The notes: generated by a model not told the origin, from the letters alone. DNA of 64,000 nt from Metaphire vulgaris (GCA_018105865.1 CM030835.1:22490934-22554933), one strand, 5' to 3'. Counted from the first letter of the stretch, positions 12,705 to 24,054 are shown. Program-made: numbers and translations.

Positions 12705-12812
12705 ATGAAACGTGTTCAGTTAAGTGGTGCACAAAAGAGAAAATTAGCTAAAGAAAAAAAGCATACTGTTTCTGTTGTAGAAGCTAAGAGCAGAAATTTA
12801 TCCGAGTTATAG
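12705..12812 (+). pseudogene. N-terminal piece of a ZMYM-type hAT transposase
   Basis: The frame starts MKRVQLSGAQKRKLAKEKK and stops after 35 codons. The KRxLSGAQKRKLAKEK motif is typical of the start of ZMYM/DUF4371-type hAT transposases. A good splice acceptor (CTTTTTTCAG, 12,681-12,690) lies 14 bp upstream, so it may be the relic of a second exon. No downstream catalytic domain remains. Confidence 0.6.
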
Positions 12813-13183
12813 TAGTACGAACATATGTGTTAACAACTCTTTTTCTTTGTTAGTTTTTTGCATAATATTGAACATACCAGTGGTCAGTGGAGGATCCTGC
12901 GCCCGGGGCAGAAGGGGGCACCCATGTGGGTTTGTGCCTAGGGTACCAAGATGGCTTAATCCGGCCCTGTCTATTCCAGAGTGTGGGGGCGGGGAAGCAG
13001 CAAAGCAGAATGTGGAAAAGAAAAACAGAAAAAGGCTTACAACTGCTCGAAGCAAAATTCAGCTTTTCTCCGATAACATCCAATTCTCGGCCTGAAGAAA
13101 TTGTTGAAATTCTTAAAATCGAATACTTGCATAATGATAATAATTCGCATATTATCATTTATTCTAGTCTTCGAATTTAAACA

Positions 13184-14133
13184 ATTGGCGTAACCAAGGA
13201 TGTGCACCGGGCCGGCCCCCTCTGGATGAGAAAAGTAATAGTCAATTTAGTTTATTTGTTTATTATTAGTTTTATTTTTATTATTATTTTTTTATTATTA
13301 TTTAGTTTTGTTCAGTTGATTTGTGTTTTCCTTGGTTGTGTACTACTGGTTGTGTACTACTTTTTTATGCTGTGCTTGTCGCGAATAAAGATGATTATTA
13401 ATCAAATCCATGAACTTTGTTGATCCACCGTCCAACGAGTCAGCGAATAATACCAACCGTCGTCCAATTTAATCTGGAAATACGAAATAACTTTCACAAA
13501 AGTTGAGAAACAATGACATTTAAAACAAAAACATTAGACATCAAATACAGCCTGTATGAATGATGTAGGCAAATTAAAACTAATTCGACTTAGACTGTAC
13601 AGTGTACAGTGTATATAAATATATATTTGGCTGTTTGCTCTGTAGGGAATCAGTTGAACTATTTCTTTATATTCAAGGTCCCACCTTTATAATCAGAATA
13701 AAACAAGGGGCTACTGATCACTACTAAAACAATAGCCTGCATAATAATTACAAGATAAAGAAAGATATTCTGCAGTATCTACACCTTTCAAAGAAACTGC
13801 ATTCAGATGCGAGTAAAGATTATCCAAGAGTAAAACTATCCCGGCATCATATAAGAAACAAGTGACAATAATAACAGCAATAATAATGTAATTACGTTCT
13901 CGGGCCGGGAAAGATCGCTTGGCGGGCCACATGTGATCCGCAGGCCGCGAGTTGAAAAGATCTGGTTTAGACCCTTTTGTCGCTCGGTTCAGAATAAAAT
14001 GAAAATAGTACTCGCTGCTGGCCTTTCAACCACCCATTAAAACATTCATAACATTTAAATTTTTAATCATTAGAGCCTATCCCAAATTGGTCTCTGGTGA
14101 ACATCTTTTGGGTTATGCTGATCATGTGTGTAC
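13184..14133. other. Fragment of a GTAACC-type hAT end, then unassigned DNA
   Basis: At about 13,184-13,230 TTGGCGTAACCAAGGATGTG and CACCGGGCCGG match the left part of the element at 8,206. Downstream is AT-rich DNA with no exon. Around 13,890-13,970 GCGGGCCACATGTGATCCGC resembles a hAT end of the GGCCCGCGGGCC type. Confidence 0.35.
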
Positions 14134-14134
14134 A

Positions 14135-14145
14135 TTATATATATA

Positions 14146-14187
<42 letters not shown>
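14135..14187. repeat. (TA)n microsatellite
   Basis: TA repeat with one small interruption. A further TA-rich block follows at about 14,633-14,686. Confidence 0.9.
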
Positions 14188-14189
<2 letters not shown>

Positions 14190-14224
14190 AAGCCTGGTAC
14201 GGAGACAAATGACGACTAGGTGCC

Positions 14225-14519
14225 AGTTGCAGCTGAGATCCAGTAGCTGCCACCGCTGTATGTTCCTCCTCCGGCCAAGACTCCGAAGTTTGGCGAGCGT
14301 TCAATGACCCGGGGAAACCCACTTCTGTGGAATGCGCTCTCTGATGTCCTGGCCAGCATTACCTCTCCCGAGACGTTTGCGAAAGACCTAAAAACGTACT
14401 TGTTTACAAGATCGTATGGCATTACATGCTGTTGACTGTACAACGCTTTTGGTTTTGGCTTATGGCTATGTTACTACTACGCTTCACAAATTGTCGATGA
14501 TGATGATGATGATGATAAA

Positions 14520-14577
<58 letters not shown>
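14225..14577 (+). mobile_element. LINE 3' end with GAT/AAT tail
   Basis: One frame reads GERSMTRGNPLLWNAL then SPETFAKDLKTYLFTRSYG, the conserved C-terminus of L2/CR1-like reverse transcriptases (LWNxL ... FxxxLKTYLF). It is followed by (GAT)n and (AAT)n at about 14,498-14,577, probably the element's microsatellite tail. Only the last 60 or so codons survive. Confidence 0.62.
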
Positions 14578-14689
14578 TTTACGTATATATACATATAATT
14601 CGTACAGTATATATATCGTCTTCTATCGTCTGCCATATATATATGTATATATAATTATATATATATATTATATATATATATATTAGGGC

Positions 14690-16150
14690 GGGTCGAAAAA
14701 AATTTTGTCACGGAACTGAGGAAATATTTGCATTCCCACCTGATTTGAAAGAAAATGACATAAGAACTATTTTGGAACATGTGGAAGTGCCCCATTTTCA
14801 ATTAGGAAAGTTTGTACATTACTTGAAAATCACAAAAATTTGTATGCCATCAATGAATGATCAATAGACGATCGGCATTACACAATTACTCACTCAGTAA
14901 GTGTTTTTTACAAGAAGATTTCACAAAAATCTTTTTTTACTCAAATAGTGGCATTAGATTTCGAAAATTGACTCGAGCGTGAATAAAATCGTCTCTTGCT
15001 TCAAGGCAATAAACTGCTTTTGAAGAACCTGTTATTAGTTTTATGCAATGCTCCACTCTTTGTGTGTGATTCTTGTAATCCAAAGTGAGAGGGACAATTC
15101 TTAGCTTGGCAATGTCTTCATCTAATACATCTTCGCTCAACTCTGGCATATCGTGGTCACATGTGATATAAATTCAAAACGAACAAGGAAATTACTTTCG
15201 CAGTGCTGCAATTCACTACACAATGAGGCCAGAGAAACTTGAGGGTGCATAGGTGGATCCATCCAACCAACGTTTTAAACAGATTTCTCAAAGGCAATTA
15301 ATTCATTTATATGAAGCATACATGTAAGCCAATTGACTGAATGTTGCAGCATGCAATTGTGTCATTTGGTATGACGAATCCACAAAACAAAGCAGCATAT
15401 CTTGCAAGTGTCCTAATCAGTTCAATCTGATGGATTACTCCAGCTTTACAGCCTGTGTTCATGTATGTACCATCGCAGCCTACTGCCGAGATACAATCAC
15501 CTGCATCTGAAGTCTGCATCTCTAGACTGTTATTAATTTCAGAATAAAAGTAAAAGTAAAGATTTCACCCGTAGGCTCATTTCCCGTAGGGTCCGGTGCT
15601 GATCCCCGTGTTTTGTAGCCAACAGCCCATAGGTGGCTGAGCCAGTGAGCCATACATCGGCGGACGGTGGTCAGTCTCTTCCGCCGAACCTATGGTTACT
15701 TTCGCAATGTTGCCATTGCTACTCATTTGATGTTACTACCGCCCTCTAGCGATTAAGGCTGAGTAGACCTTAGGGGCTCCTACGGGATTGAACCCGAGTC
15801 GTCGGCGTGCCTGCCCAGTGATATTACATTACCACTCATCTATCTTCCCGCCCCCGAAATCTAATGCCACTATTTGAGTAAAAAAAGATTTTTGTGAAAT
15901 TTCAGAATACTACTGGCAATGTCAGTACTTCTTCGCGATGAAGGTGTAACATGAGTTAGATAATTGCAACCTGGTTATTCAACGAGAACATATTGATATT
16001 CAACAATAGTATAACCATACCACTTGCTATTTTTGTTTACTTTGACTAAAGTGGCATCCCTTCTCCCATCGACGTAAATACCTGCTACGGTTTTGTGTGA
16101 CTGTCTTACTGTATACCTCGCTGCAAATTTTTCCTTAATTTCTGCCTCTC
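14690..16150 (-). pseudogene. Degraded transposase-like gene of an unnamed DNA transposon
   Basis: Minus-strand pieces read HTQRVEHCIKLITGSSKAVY and ARDDFIHARVNFRNLMP (14,937-15,149) and AVGCDGTYMNTGCKAGVIHQ (15,307-15,519). HTQxVExxxKLxxE with EARDxFIxxRxxSRxxMP, and CDGTxxNTGxKxGVIR, are blocks I associate with a transposon-type protein seen in many invertebrates; I cannot place it in a superfamily. Frames are broken, and the SINE at 15,545-15,852 interrupts the region. A 45-bp piece of the coding sequence (14,921-14,963) occurs again inverted at 15,858-15,906. Confidence 0.5.
15545..15852 (-). mobile_element. tRNA-derived SINE, minus strand
   Basis: Read on the minus strand, the element starts near 15,852 with an A-box-like GATGAGTGGTAATG and a B-box CGGGTTCAATCCC (15,784-15,796). 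AAGGTCTACTCAGCCTT (15,755-15,771) and CTAGAGGGCGGTAGTAA follow. The tail is CTTTACTTTTACTTTTA at the low-coordinate end. The same parts in the same order occur at 58,969-59,274, so this is a dispersed pol III SINE. Confidence 0.72.
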
Positions 16151-17003
16151 GCGATGTACTTTGGTCTTATCAATTACAAAGCTTTGATCTTCTTTGCTTA
16201 CATTATACAAGCATTACATGTATTTATTTATACAGCTGTTCAGCAAATTCGTGCAAGTTTTACTACATGTAGAAGTGAGATATAAAATTTTACGTTTCTC
16301 TGGAAAAAAAGTGTTACTGAGCAATAGAAAACGTCTTCCACTATTCCTCCTATCAGGTACATTTAAGGGTTTTATTTACACTGAAGGCGTGACGCCACGC
16401 TGGTCCTTACCCCCGCCTCCTCTCACAAACTGATAGACTCACTTAGACCACTTCGAGAGCGACGGACGTTAAAGACGGTCCCAAATATCTGGATGGACCT
16501 CAGTTGTGAAACAACGTGACTATTTCTATTGATCCTGTTGAAAGTTAAAGCAGTAAAACTGAAGAATCACATGAGAATTGTCAACATTTCGCTTTGAAAT
16601 AAACATGATTTATTCTTACTTGTTAAACATCACCAGCGCTAATAGGCCAATGGTAATTACTTGACAACGGTTTTATAATTATTTGATCTAGATAATATTA
16701 TGTGAGCATCCGTTTGTCCAGAGCTAAGCTCTGCCTCAGACCATATCAGTGATCCTCAAACCTTCTCATGAAGGTTCAAAATTTTGAGCGAAATAAGCAA
16801 AATAAGGTCGTCACCTTCGTGACACCACCTTTACATTCTTACTATAGCACTTACATTTTTTCAATCGTCAGCCAGCCAATGGAAGGTTGACCCCCAAAAT
16901 CGCGTCCGAAAATGAAAAATGTATGAAAAAGCATCACAAACATTTTTTCATCGGCACCCAGGGGTGGGGGTTAACCCCAAACCCTCTGGCTACGCCATTG
17001 CAA

Positions 17004-17111
17004 ACACACACACGCTCACATGCATGCACACACACACCCATTCACACACACACAAACACACACACACACAAACACAAACACACACACACAAACACAAACA
17101 CACACACACAT
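17004..17111. repeat. (AC)n microsatellite
   Basis: Impure CACACA run with AAAC interruptions. Confidence 0.9.
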
Positions 17112-17320
17112 ATATATATGCCTTTACAATGCTTAAATGGGATTGCCTTCCAAGGGACTTTCCCTGACTCTGATTCGGATTTAGACGAGACCTGAAAAGT
17201 ATATATTTTCCGGACACTTTGTCATAAGTCCCTCGGGAACGAAGTACCGAGGGGATAAATAATCATTAAATTATATACATATACAGTATACTACTGCACA
17301 TATCATGCGTTTGTCGTCAT

Positions 17321-17418
17321 CTGTGTATGTGAGTGCGTGGGTGTATGTGGGTGTGTGGGTGTATGTGGGTGTGTGGGTGTGTGTGGGTGTGTGGGCGTGT
17401 GTGGATGTGTGGGTGTGC
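17321..17418. repeat. GT-rich minisatellite (GTGTGGGTGTAT)
   Basis: About eight copies of GTGTATGTGGGT/GTGTGGGTGT. The Thr/His translation of the opposite strand is an artefact of the repeat. Confidence 0.85.
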
Positions 17419-18537
17419 GTACGTGTTATGAACGCTTGGCACACATACGGTTTCATTGGGCAATACTGTGCCTAAAACACTGGCAGGCTGTGACGACTCC
17501 AATATCTGGCAAGTGAGGAGGTTGGTTTGGCAACTTTTAAGCATAAGAGGCCAACCATTTGTTGATAGGTGTGAAGTAGTAAGTATAAGGTCCCAACCGG
17601 GGGTCGCTAGGGGCAGGCATTCAACAAGGAGGCACGGGCTCCACGGCCCCCATGTGGAGCCGCCACCGCTGGTAAGAGACGTTTTCGCGGCCCAAGTGAA
17701 ATGGCTTCGCGGGACCAAATTTGGCTAGCGGGCCAATGTTTGAGAATCGCTAGTACATGTTGAGCACTAGCAAGGCTAGTACCTGAAGTAAACTTGCTGA
17801 TAAAAAATGTATTCGACACAAAAATTCAACTTGTTGCTCATTTTCGTTTTCCAAGAAATTTCCTTAAAAGCCTATAAAGCAGCACCAGGGTGGGCTGAAA
17901 TAGAGTAATTACTTGATAACAGCTTCATTGTTTAATCTAGATAAATATGCCAGCATTCGTCTGTCCCTAACTGAGCCGCAATTTCGGTCTATGTTATGTT
18001 GAGTAATATTGACTCCAATATCTAAAGCAAACTTGCTGATAATAAATTAGTCGACCGACTGTTCTACAACCGTACAGTTCAACCGGTTGCTGGGTTAGCA
18101 AAGATTTCGAAATTAGTGTGGTCTTCGCCGAGTCGTTATACAGCTGCATTGAAACATAGCAAGTAAGATTTTGAACGTGCAGTCTTTTTAAAGACAATCA
18201 ATTCAAACACTACTTTACACCTTCAAGCTATTTTTCTAGCAGTTTTGATTCAATCAGTCGTCGCTTATTTTTTATATCCAATGAGTGAATTTTAAAAAAA
18301 TCTATATGCCTTGCTTTAACTCTCATGTATTGGTTTCGAGAGCCTATAAATTAGACTTGCAGAAGGTTTTCTCTGTGTATTTACTAGATGGGCTCCATTT
18401 ATGCCTCCGGTAAATTATCACCTGGTAGATTTATCGATTCTTAGAAATGTTTCCTATTTAATTACTGAGTTTAGCGTATTGTCAAAAGAATCGGATAATG
18501 CTATCGCGTCATTTCATCCGTCTTTAGCACTGCCATC

Positions 18538-18935
18538 TATAATATTAAGATCCTTGGTCTGTATGTCTGTTACCTTCGAGCGTTCTGATTGGTTGGCTGT
18601 GTGAACTTTCTTATTGTTGCGTTCGAGCGTTCTGATTGTTTGTCTTCTGTGTGAGCGTTCTGATTGGTTGGCTGTGCGCGCGTTCTGATTGGTTATCTTC
18701 AAGCGTTCTGATTGGTTGGCTGAGTGAGCGTTCTGATTGGTCGTTCTGGAATATTCGTTGCCTCGAGCGAAGCGACGCGAAGCGAAGTTCGCTGCGAGCG
18801 AAGCTCGCCTCATTAGAGCGAAGCGAAGCTCGCCTCATGCGAGCGAAGCTCGCGCGAGCGAAGCGAGCCTTCGAGTTCTAGTCTATAATATTAAGATCCT
18901 TGCTCTGTATGTCTGTTACCTTCAAGCGTTCTCAT
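18538..18935. repeat. Composite minisatellite bounded by a direct repeat
   Basis: The core has about six copies of GAGCGTTCTGATTGGTTGGC (18,577-18,745), then GAGCGAAGCGA/GCTCGCCTCAT units (18,765-18,866). The block is bounded by two copies of TATAATATTAAGATCCTTG with CTCTGTATGTCTGTTACCTT (18,538-18,590 and 18,881-18,935). ATTGG in each unit is an inverted CCAAT box. Downstream DNA to about 19,100 resembles 52,320-52,420, so both loci may carry the same mobile unit. Confidence 0.7.
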
Positions 18936-19209
18936 TTGTTGACTATTGGTAGACGGTTTAGTCCTTACGTCGCGATGCGTTGGTGCGCGATGTTCGAAGA
19001 CGACGTTGCTATTGGTAACCAAACGGTTTAGTCGAAGAAGCGTTTGACGAAGCGTACGTTCAATTGTTCATTGCAGCGTCATAATGTGTACAACGTCGAG
19101 ATGCGTTGGTGGGCGTAGCTTGAGGAAGTTGCGCAATTTTAACGTAGACAAAAATGCGTGTACAGCGTCACAAATGGTCACAGTTGCGTGATTTTAACGT
19201 ACATATGCC

Positions 19210-19211
19210 TA

Positions 19212-19276
<65 letters not shown>

Positions 19277-19277
19277 C

Positions 19278-19310
<33 letters not shown>

Positions 19311-19440
19311 TTCATCATCCTCATCATCGCCAGCAACATCATCATCCTTTTTATCATTAAGCCTATTGTTTTTTATCATTATTATCATCATCACCAACAA
19401 CATCATCATCGTAATTATTAATATTTTGATAATTTTTATT
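19210..19440. repeat. (TTA)n then (ATC)n microsatellite
   Basis: A pure TTA run to about 19,276 passes into impure ATC triplets. The Tyr/His and Asn/Asp translations are repeat artefacts. Confidence 0.92.
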
Positions 19441-20085
19441 ATCATCTGAAGCAGTAGCACCATCATCACCACCACTTGAAAGAAAGATCAAGAATGTCAG
19501 GAACTGTTCCAATTTAAGGAGTATGACAATTATTTTAGATGAAATCGTATTAAGATCAAGTTTAAACACTGAGCTTTAAAAGCTGCTAATATGACAGCTT
19601 ACAGTAAAGTGGTCATTTCAGAATTTTTATGAGAATTTAAGAACTTAAATAACTGGTGTCGTCACTGTTCCCAGTAGAATTCCTGTGGTGGGTGATTAAT
19701 CAATTGTAAATGCAGAAAATAACTAAATAGAAGAAACTGACAAAGTCAAAGTAAATGGGAAAAACATAAAACAACTGGAACACTTGTAATGAGCACAAAA
19801 GAAAATAACATTTATTCTTTAATTTCCCATGGAAACTTGTTTCACTAGATACAATCAGTCTGAAGTAAAATCATTCACACGTAAAATTAAATTACAGTAA
19901 TCACTTGTGGTTCGAAATAGTATCGCTATCCATTGTATAAAGAATTTCCCTTGCTCTTAATTATATAGATAACATTTTTTTAAATTATGAAAGAAACGCT
20001 AAAACGGAAAGGCTCAGCCGGAAATTCATCATAACAAAACATAAAATTAAAACCGGAGGTATGATCAAAAGAACGGCAGTGAGCA
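19441..20085. other. Unassigned AT-rich stretch
   Basis: No exon, domain or element end recognised. Confidence 0.4.
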
Positions 20086-20093
20086 GAGAGAAG

Positions 20094-20283
20094 CAGTGGC
20101 GGCTCTACAGGGTGGTCGGGGGGGGAGGGGCCCGTGCCTCCTATTGAGTGCCTGGCCCCCAGTGGTCCCCCTGTTGGGACCCTATACTCAATACTACATA
20201 CCTAACAGCAAATGGTTGGCCCCCATGATTAGAAGTTGCCACCCAAACGGCCCCCCACTTGCCAAATCCTGGAGTCGCCACTG
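20094..20283. mobile_element. hAT-type MITE, 190 bp
   Basis: Ends are CAGTGGCGGCTCTACAGGG and the inverted CAGTGGCGACTCCAGGATT. A perfect 8-bp duplication GAGAGAAG flanks it (20,086-20,093 and 20,284-20,291). The interior is GC-rich and non-coding. Just downstream, GAGAGAAGCATGTAATAAAA is repeated directly once more. Confidence 0.85.
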
Positions 20284-20830
20284 GAGAGAAGCATGTAATA
20301 AAACGACTTTATGAGAGAAGCATGTAATAAAACGACTCTATAAGTCATTGTACGCCCACATTTAGAGTATTGTGTTCAAACATGGTGTCCATCTATGAAA
20401 AAAGTACATATAAACTCTAGAAAGAGTACAACATAGAGCAACAAAGATGATCAAAAGATATCAAATATTAACCTATTATTAAATTCCGGTATCAACACGC
20501 TCGAGTCACTATATGCTAAAGGTGGACGTCGCTGATATTTTGAAACTAAACGGAGATAACATTTGATGAAGTTTTTAATATAAGATACTCCTTATACAGC
20601 CAATCAGACTAAGCTCTAAAACCGGACAGAAATATAATCCTACTAATTACTTACTACAACCTTAGCTGTAGGAAGTAATTGGTTGAGATTGCTTGAGATT
20701 CTTATATTTAAAAACTTAATTAAATCTTATCTCCGTTTCGTTTCGTTATATCATCGGCACCCACCTTTAACATATGGGGACTCGAGTGTGTTGAAACCGG
20801 AATTTAACAACGATGATATTGTGACACAAA
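20284..20830. mobile_element. CR1/Rex1-like LINE remnant with inverted duplication
   Basis: LYKSLxRPHLEYCVQTWxP, a hallmark of Rex1/CR1-type reverse transcriptases, is readable at about 20,330-20,390 (plus). The following segment 20,476-20,591 is repeated as its reverse complement at 20,695-20,810, including CTCGAGTCACTATATGC versus its partner, with about 100 bp between. The copy is dead. Confidence 0.6.
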
Positions 20831-21015
20831 ACGGGGATAACGGAGATCAGATTCAATCGTTTTTAATTGTCTTGTCTTGTTTTAAACCGTCTTCGCTCCG
20901 GAGATTGGAGATTGGTTGCATTGTGGACTGCCTTCTTCGAAGTGTTACGGCCTTCTGCTGTTCTTGTCGCCTGCTCTGTAGTGAGCCCTGTCCATTCTTT
21001 TATGTTATCTTCCCA

Positions 21016-21540
21016 CTATTTCTTGCTCTGCCTCTTGTTCGTGATCCTGGCATTGTGCTTTGCATTATTTCTTTCTCTAGACACTAGACAGTCCTGTTTT
21101 GTTCGCAAAATATGTCCCCAGTAATTCAGTTTTCTTTTCTTTACTGTTTGCAATAGGGTTCTTTGCACCCCTGATTTATCCAATACCCATTCGTTAGGTT
21201 TCTTTGCTTTCCAAGAAACTTTCACTATTTGCTTTAGGCCTTTCATTTCAAATGTCTGTATGCGCTGTTCATCTTCTTTCATTATTGTCGAGCCGTATGT
21301 AGCGACCGCCACACCAGTGATCTCAGTAGTCGAACTTTGGTGCTCACTGGAATGTTGTGACTTTTCCATATCTTGTTTAGTGATGCTCCTGCCTTTTGTC
21401 CTTTATTCAATCTGCTTCTTATTTCAGCTTTACTCGAAGTGTCGTCTGATATGATGGACCCTAGGTACGGGAAGGTGGTGACCTGTTCCAATATTATATT
21501 CTGAATTTTGATGTTGCAGTTCTTGTCTTTTAGAGCCATT
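21016..21540 (-). mobile_element. RTE-like LINE fragment, C-terminal part of reverse transcriptase
   Basis: The minus strand reads TTFPYLGSIISDDTSS and ASLNKIWKSHNIPVSTKVRL (21,282-21,539), then VATYGSTIMKEDEQRIQTFE and KRKLNYWGHILR (21,016-21,369) after a frameshift. This order is diagnostic of the fingers-to-C-terminus region of RTE-like endonuclease/reverse-transcriptase elements. The YxDD box and endonuclease are absent. Confidence 0.75.
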
Positions 21541-21579
21541 ATTAAGTTTGTAATTAATTAGTATAGAAAGCTCGTCATG

Positions 21580-22050
21580 CAGTCAATCAGACCAAGCTCC
21601 AAAACCGGAAAGATAAATAATCCTGCCAATTACTTCCTGCAACCATGCCATCACCTACCGAAACAACACAACTACAAATAAGTAACATAGTAATTAGTAA
21701 AACAGAGAAGACGTCTCGCACCGCTATGCAGAAAGGAAGGCTAAAACTCTGTGGTCCTGTGGATTAGCAACTTTAGAAAAAAGGAGAGTGAGAGGAGATG
21801 TAATTGGGACAGAGAAAATACTAATAAAGTGACTGTAAATGCCAAGAGATAGGCTTTTCACAACAAAACATACAGATGTAATCCGAGGACGCAACATGAA
21901 ACTGTTTGAAAAACCGGTTGGGAGATACAACCAGCATTTGCTAAGTGCCAGATTGGTAGACAAATGAAATGAACTGGATGAAAATATGGTAATGACTACT
22001 AGTGTAAATGATTTCAAAATAAACCTTGGTAGGCCTACTGTAGAATACTA
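21580..22050 (+). mobile_element. CR1/Rex1-like LINE C-terminal fragment
   Basis: Plus-strand pieces read LATLEKRRVRGDVIGTEKIL, RGRNMKLFEKPVGRYN and SVNDFKINL. They match the C-terminal LxxRRxRGDLIETYKI ... RGHxxKL ... SVxxFKxxL pattern of Rex1/CR1 elements. The segment just upstream (21,580-21,640) repeats 20,595-20,650, so both may come from one fragmented element split by the RTE-like piece. Confidence 0.6.
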
Positions 22051-22125
22051 GATTGATGGGTGAAACATAGTGGTTCTCACACAGGGATGAAAGACCCTCT
22101 TGAACCACTTTAAACCTTGTTGTTG

Positions 22126-22241
<116 letters not shown>

Positions 22242-22510
22242 ATTACTAGGCTATTATTATTTTATGCTGACAGTTATAAACTAATTTCATCATGAGAGGC
22301 CATCCAACTGATCACGAAACATTCTACTTTCATAATTGGGGAACGCTCGTCATAATATAATCATTAATATGAAATTTACAATGACATCAAAGTCGTTAAC
22401 AGCGGCGTAGACACTAATAACAAGCTATTAAATATGTCCGATGCAAATACTAAGTACTTACAATTATAAATATTATGCATGCAAACATTTATAAATTTGG
22501 CCCTTCTGTA

Positions 22511-22800
22511 CAGAGTCGGATCTAGGGTATGCGGCGCCCGGGGACAAAGTGCACCGTTGGCACCCATAACATTGCTGACGAGCAAAAGAAAAAAGAAAAA
22601 AGGTCGTCACATATCGTTTTCGGTGCCCCTCAGCTCCTACGGCGTCTCTCTTCATATAGCGCTGACAAGCAAAAAAAGGTCGTCGCACTTCTTTATTGTG
22701 GTTTCACTTACCCATATAGGCCTACCCGATTTTGGCGCCCCCTCCCCATTTCGGCGCCCGGGGACATATGTACCCCCTGCCCCCCCTAGATCCGCCTCTG
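22511..22800. mobile_element. hAT-type MITE, 290 bp
   Basis: Ends are CAGAGTCGGATCTAGGG and the inverted CAGAGGCGGATCTAGGG. Flanks CTTCTGTA (22,503-22,510) and CTTCTATA (22,801-22,808) form a 7/8 target duplication. GACAAGCAAAAAAAGGTCGTC occurs twice in variant form (about 22,574 and 22,663). Confidence 0.8.
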
Positions 22801-22905
22801 CTTCTATAGGTACAAAAGCTATCATAAACGAATCTTTATGATCATGCTAGCGAATAGCATAGCAAATAAACATAATGCGTTGTTGGATCATAAACGTGCA
22901 TATAC

Positions 22906-24054
22906 CAGTGGCGTAGCCAAGAGGGGGGAGTTAAACCACTCTTGGTTACCCGACCAATTTTTTTATTGCGCATTATTATTCTGATGGTGGAGGGGCGCCA
23001 ATATTGAGTCTAAAGGGGTGCCACAATCGAGTTTAATGTAGCAAAACTGAATAAAATAAGTAAATAAAAATATGAATATAGTTGTACGCGCTCATATAGC
23101 TATATAGAATTTCGTTGCCGTTTTTGGCATATACCGATGTTTTGCATCTGAATTGATGGTCGGGTGCAAGGATTATAGATTCGTCCGTTGGTTTTCCGAA
23201 GAGTTTCTAACAGTCCTCATCTTTTCGTGACGTTCTGAACGTTCCAGTCAGTCGTCGCCGTGTATCTGGTCGTTTTGCAATGGCGGCCATTGATGTAGCG
23301 CTATGCTGCTACTTGGCGTGGATGCGATCGAAAGCCGTTTCTGGACATCGCTTCCATCTTCCTGAGAACTGTGTTCCGCTCGCCGGATTTCTGAGGATTA
23401 TCTTGCCGTCCTGTACTTGTTCACGTTGTTCTGGAGTTCCTGGTCGATCGGTCGCCCGTCGAGAATCTGCCAAGGTCTTCCGTTTAATTGGTTGCTGCAG
23501 GAAATTCAATGGAACAGCGATTGACTGCCGCTCCGGACATCGTTGGAATCTCCATCTTCTTCGGTCTTATCGATCACGGGAACGAACTATTTTCTCGCGG
23601 AAGACCGCTCTTAGGAATTTCACCGGCGGATTTTACCGCACGGAGAATTCCTACTTTTAACTTGCGGATTCTCAACACCTACTTTCGTTACTCGTTGAGG
23701 TGCCAATTTTGCTGAACTATTTCTAGGAAGGACCGCTTCTCAAGGACTCAATACCGGTTTTCTTTACGGTGGCAAAGTTCTTTTTATCATCCAAGTGGAT
23801 CTTGTAACATCGCCACCTTCTTACCTTCATTGATTGTCAGCGTTGTCAAAGCGCTTTTGACTTTGGTATTTTTAACTATGTTACAGCGCTATATAAATTG
23901 TCCAGTTAACATAACATAACACAACATAGCTATACAACTAACTTAATTAAGCAAAATTATAGGTGACGACCTTTTCTGTTTTTTACTGTCAGTAGTTTTC
24001 GATCAAAGTTGGGAGTGGTTATAACCCCTTCGGGAAATTCTGGCTACGCCACTG
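22906..24054. mobile_element. hAT-like element with GTAGCCA ends and nested LINE/SINE-like 3' end
   Basis: The left end reads CAGTGGCGTAGCCAAG and the right end, inverted, CAGTGGCGTAGCCAGAAT. Flanks GCATATAC and GTATGTAC match at 6 of 8 positions. Most of the interior (about 23,100-23,935) is foreign: it ends in TCAAAGCGCTTTTGACTTTG, GCGCTATATAAATTG and an (AACAT)n-like tail, a 3' end also present inverted at 35,045-35,140 and 61,170-61,250. Open frames at 23,280-23,715 have no recognised domain. Confidence 0.68.

Larger units (their letters stand above)
11761..12969. mobile_element. hAT element with transposase remnant and perfect palindrome
   Basis: Left end CAGGCCTGGATAAACC and right end (inverted) CAGGGCCGGATTAAGCC are related terminal inverted repeats. 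Both continue into TGCCTAGGGTACCA-like subterminal DNA. A perfect 8-bp target duplication TCTATTCC flanks it (11,753-11,760 and 12,970-12,977). Inside are a 65-nt perfect palindrome, a (TA)n tract and a 35-codon frame resembling the N-terminus of a ZMYM-type hAT transposase. At 1.2 kb it is an internally deleted derivative. Confidence 0.82.
16151..18537. other. Repeat-rich region with an old direct duplication
   Basis: GTAATTACTTGACAACGGTT followed by ATCTAGATAATATTATG (from about 16,650) recurs as GTAATTACTTGATAACAGCT with ATCTAGATAAATATG (from about 17,908). A third partial block, AAACTTGCTGATAA, occurs at 17,794 and 18,030. Around 17,610-17,745 GGGCCAATGTTTGAGAATC with GCGGCCC blocks looks like a hAT end. 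No host exon is visible. Confidence 0.4.

Noticed and set aside
15784..15796. tRNA gene suggested by B-box
   Set aside because: The A/B boxes belong to a SINE with a long tail and a core shared with other copies; no tRNA cloverleaf is preserved.
16990..17217. Cys/Val and His/Thr repeat proteins
   Set aside because: They are translations of the (AC)n microsatellite.
19154..19475. Poly-Tyr, poly-Ile and poly-Asn open frames
   Set aside because: They are translations of the (TTA)n/(ATC)n microsatellite.
23280..23715. 126- and 75-codon open frames
   Set aside because: They lie inside a nested retroelement-like block within a hAT element and show no domain.
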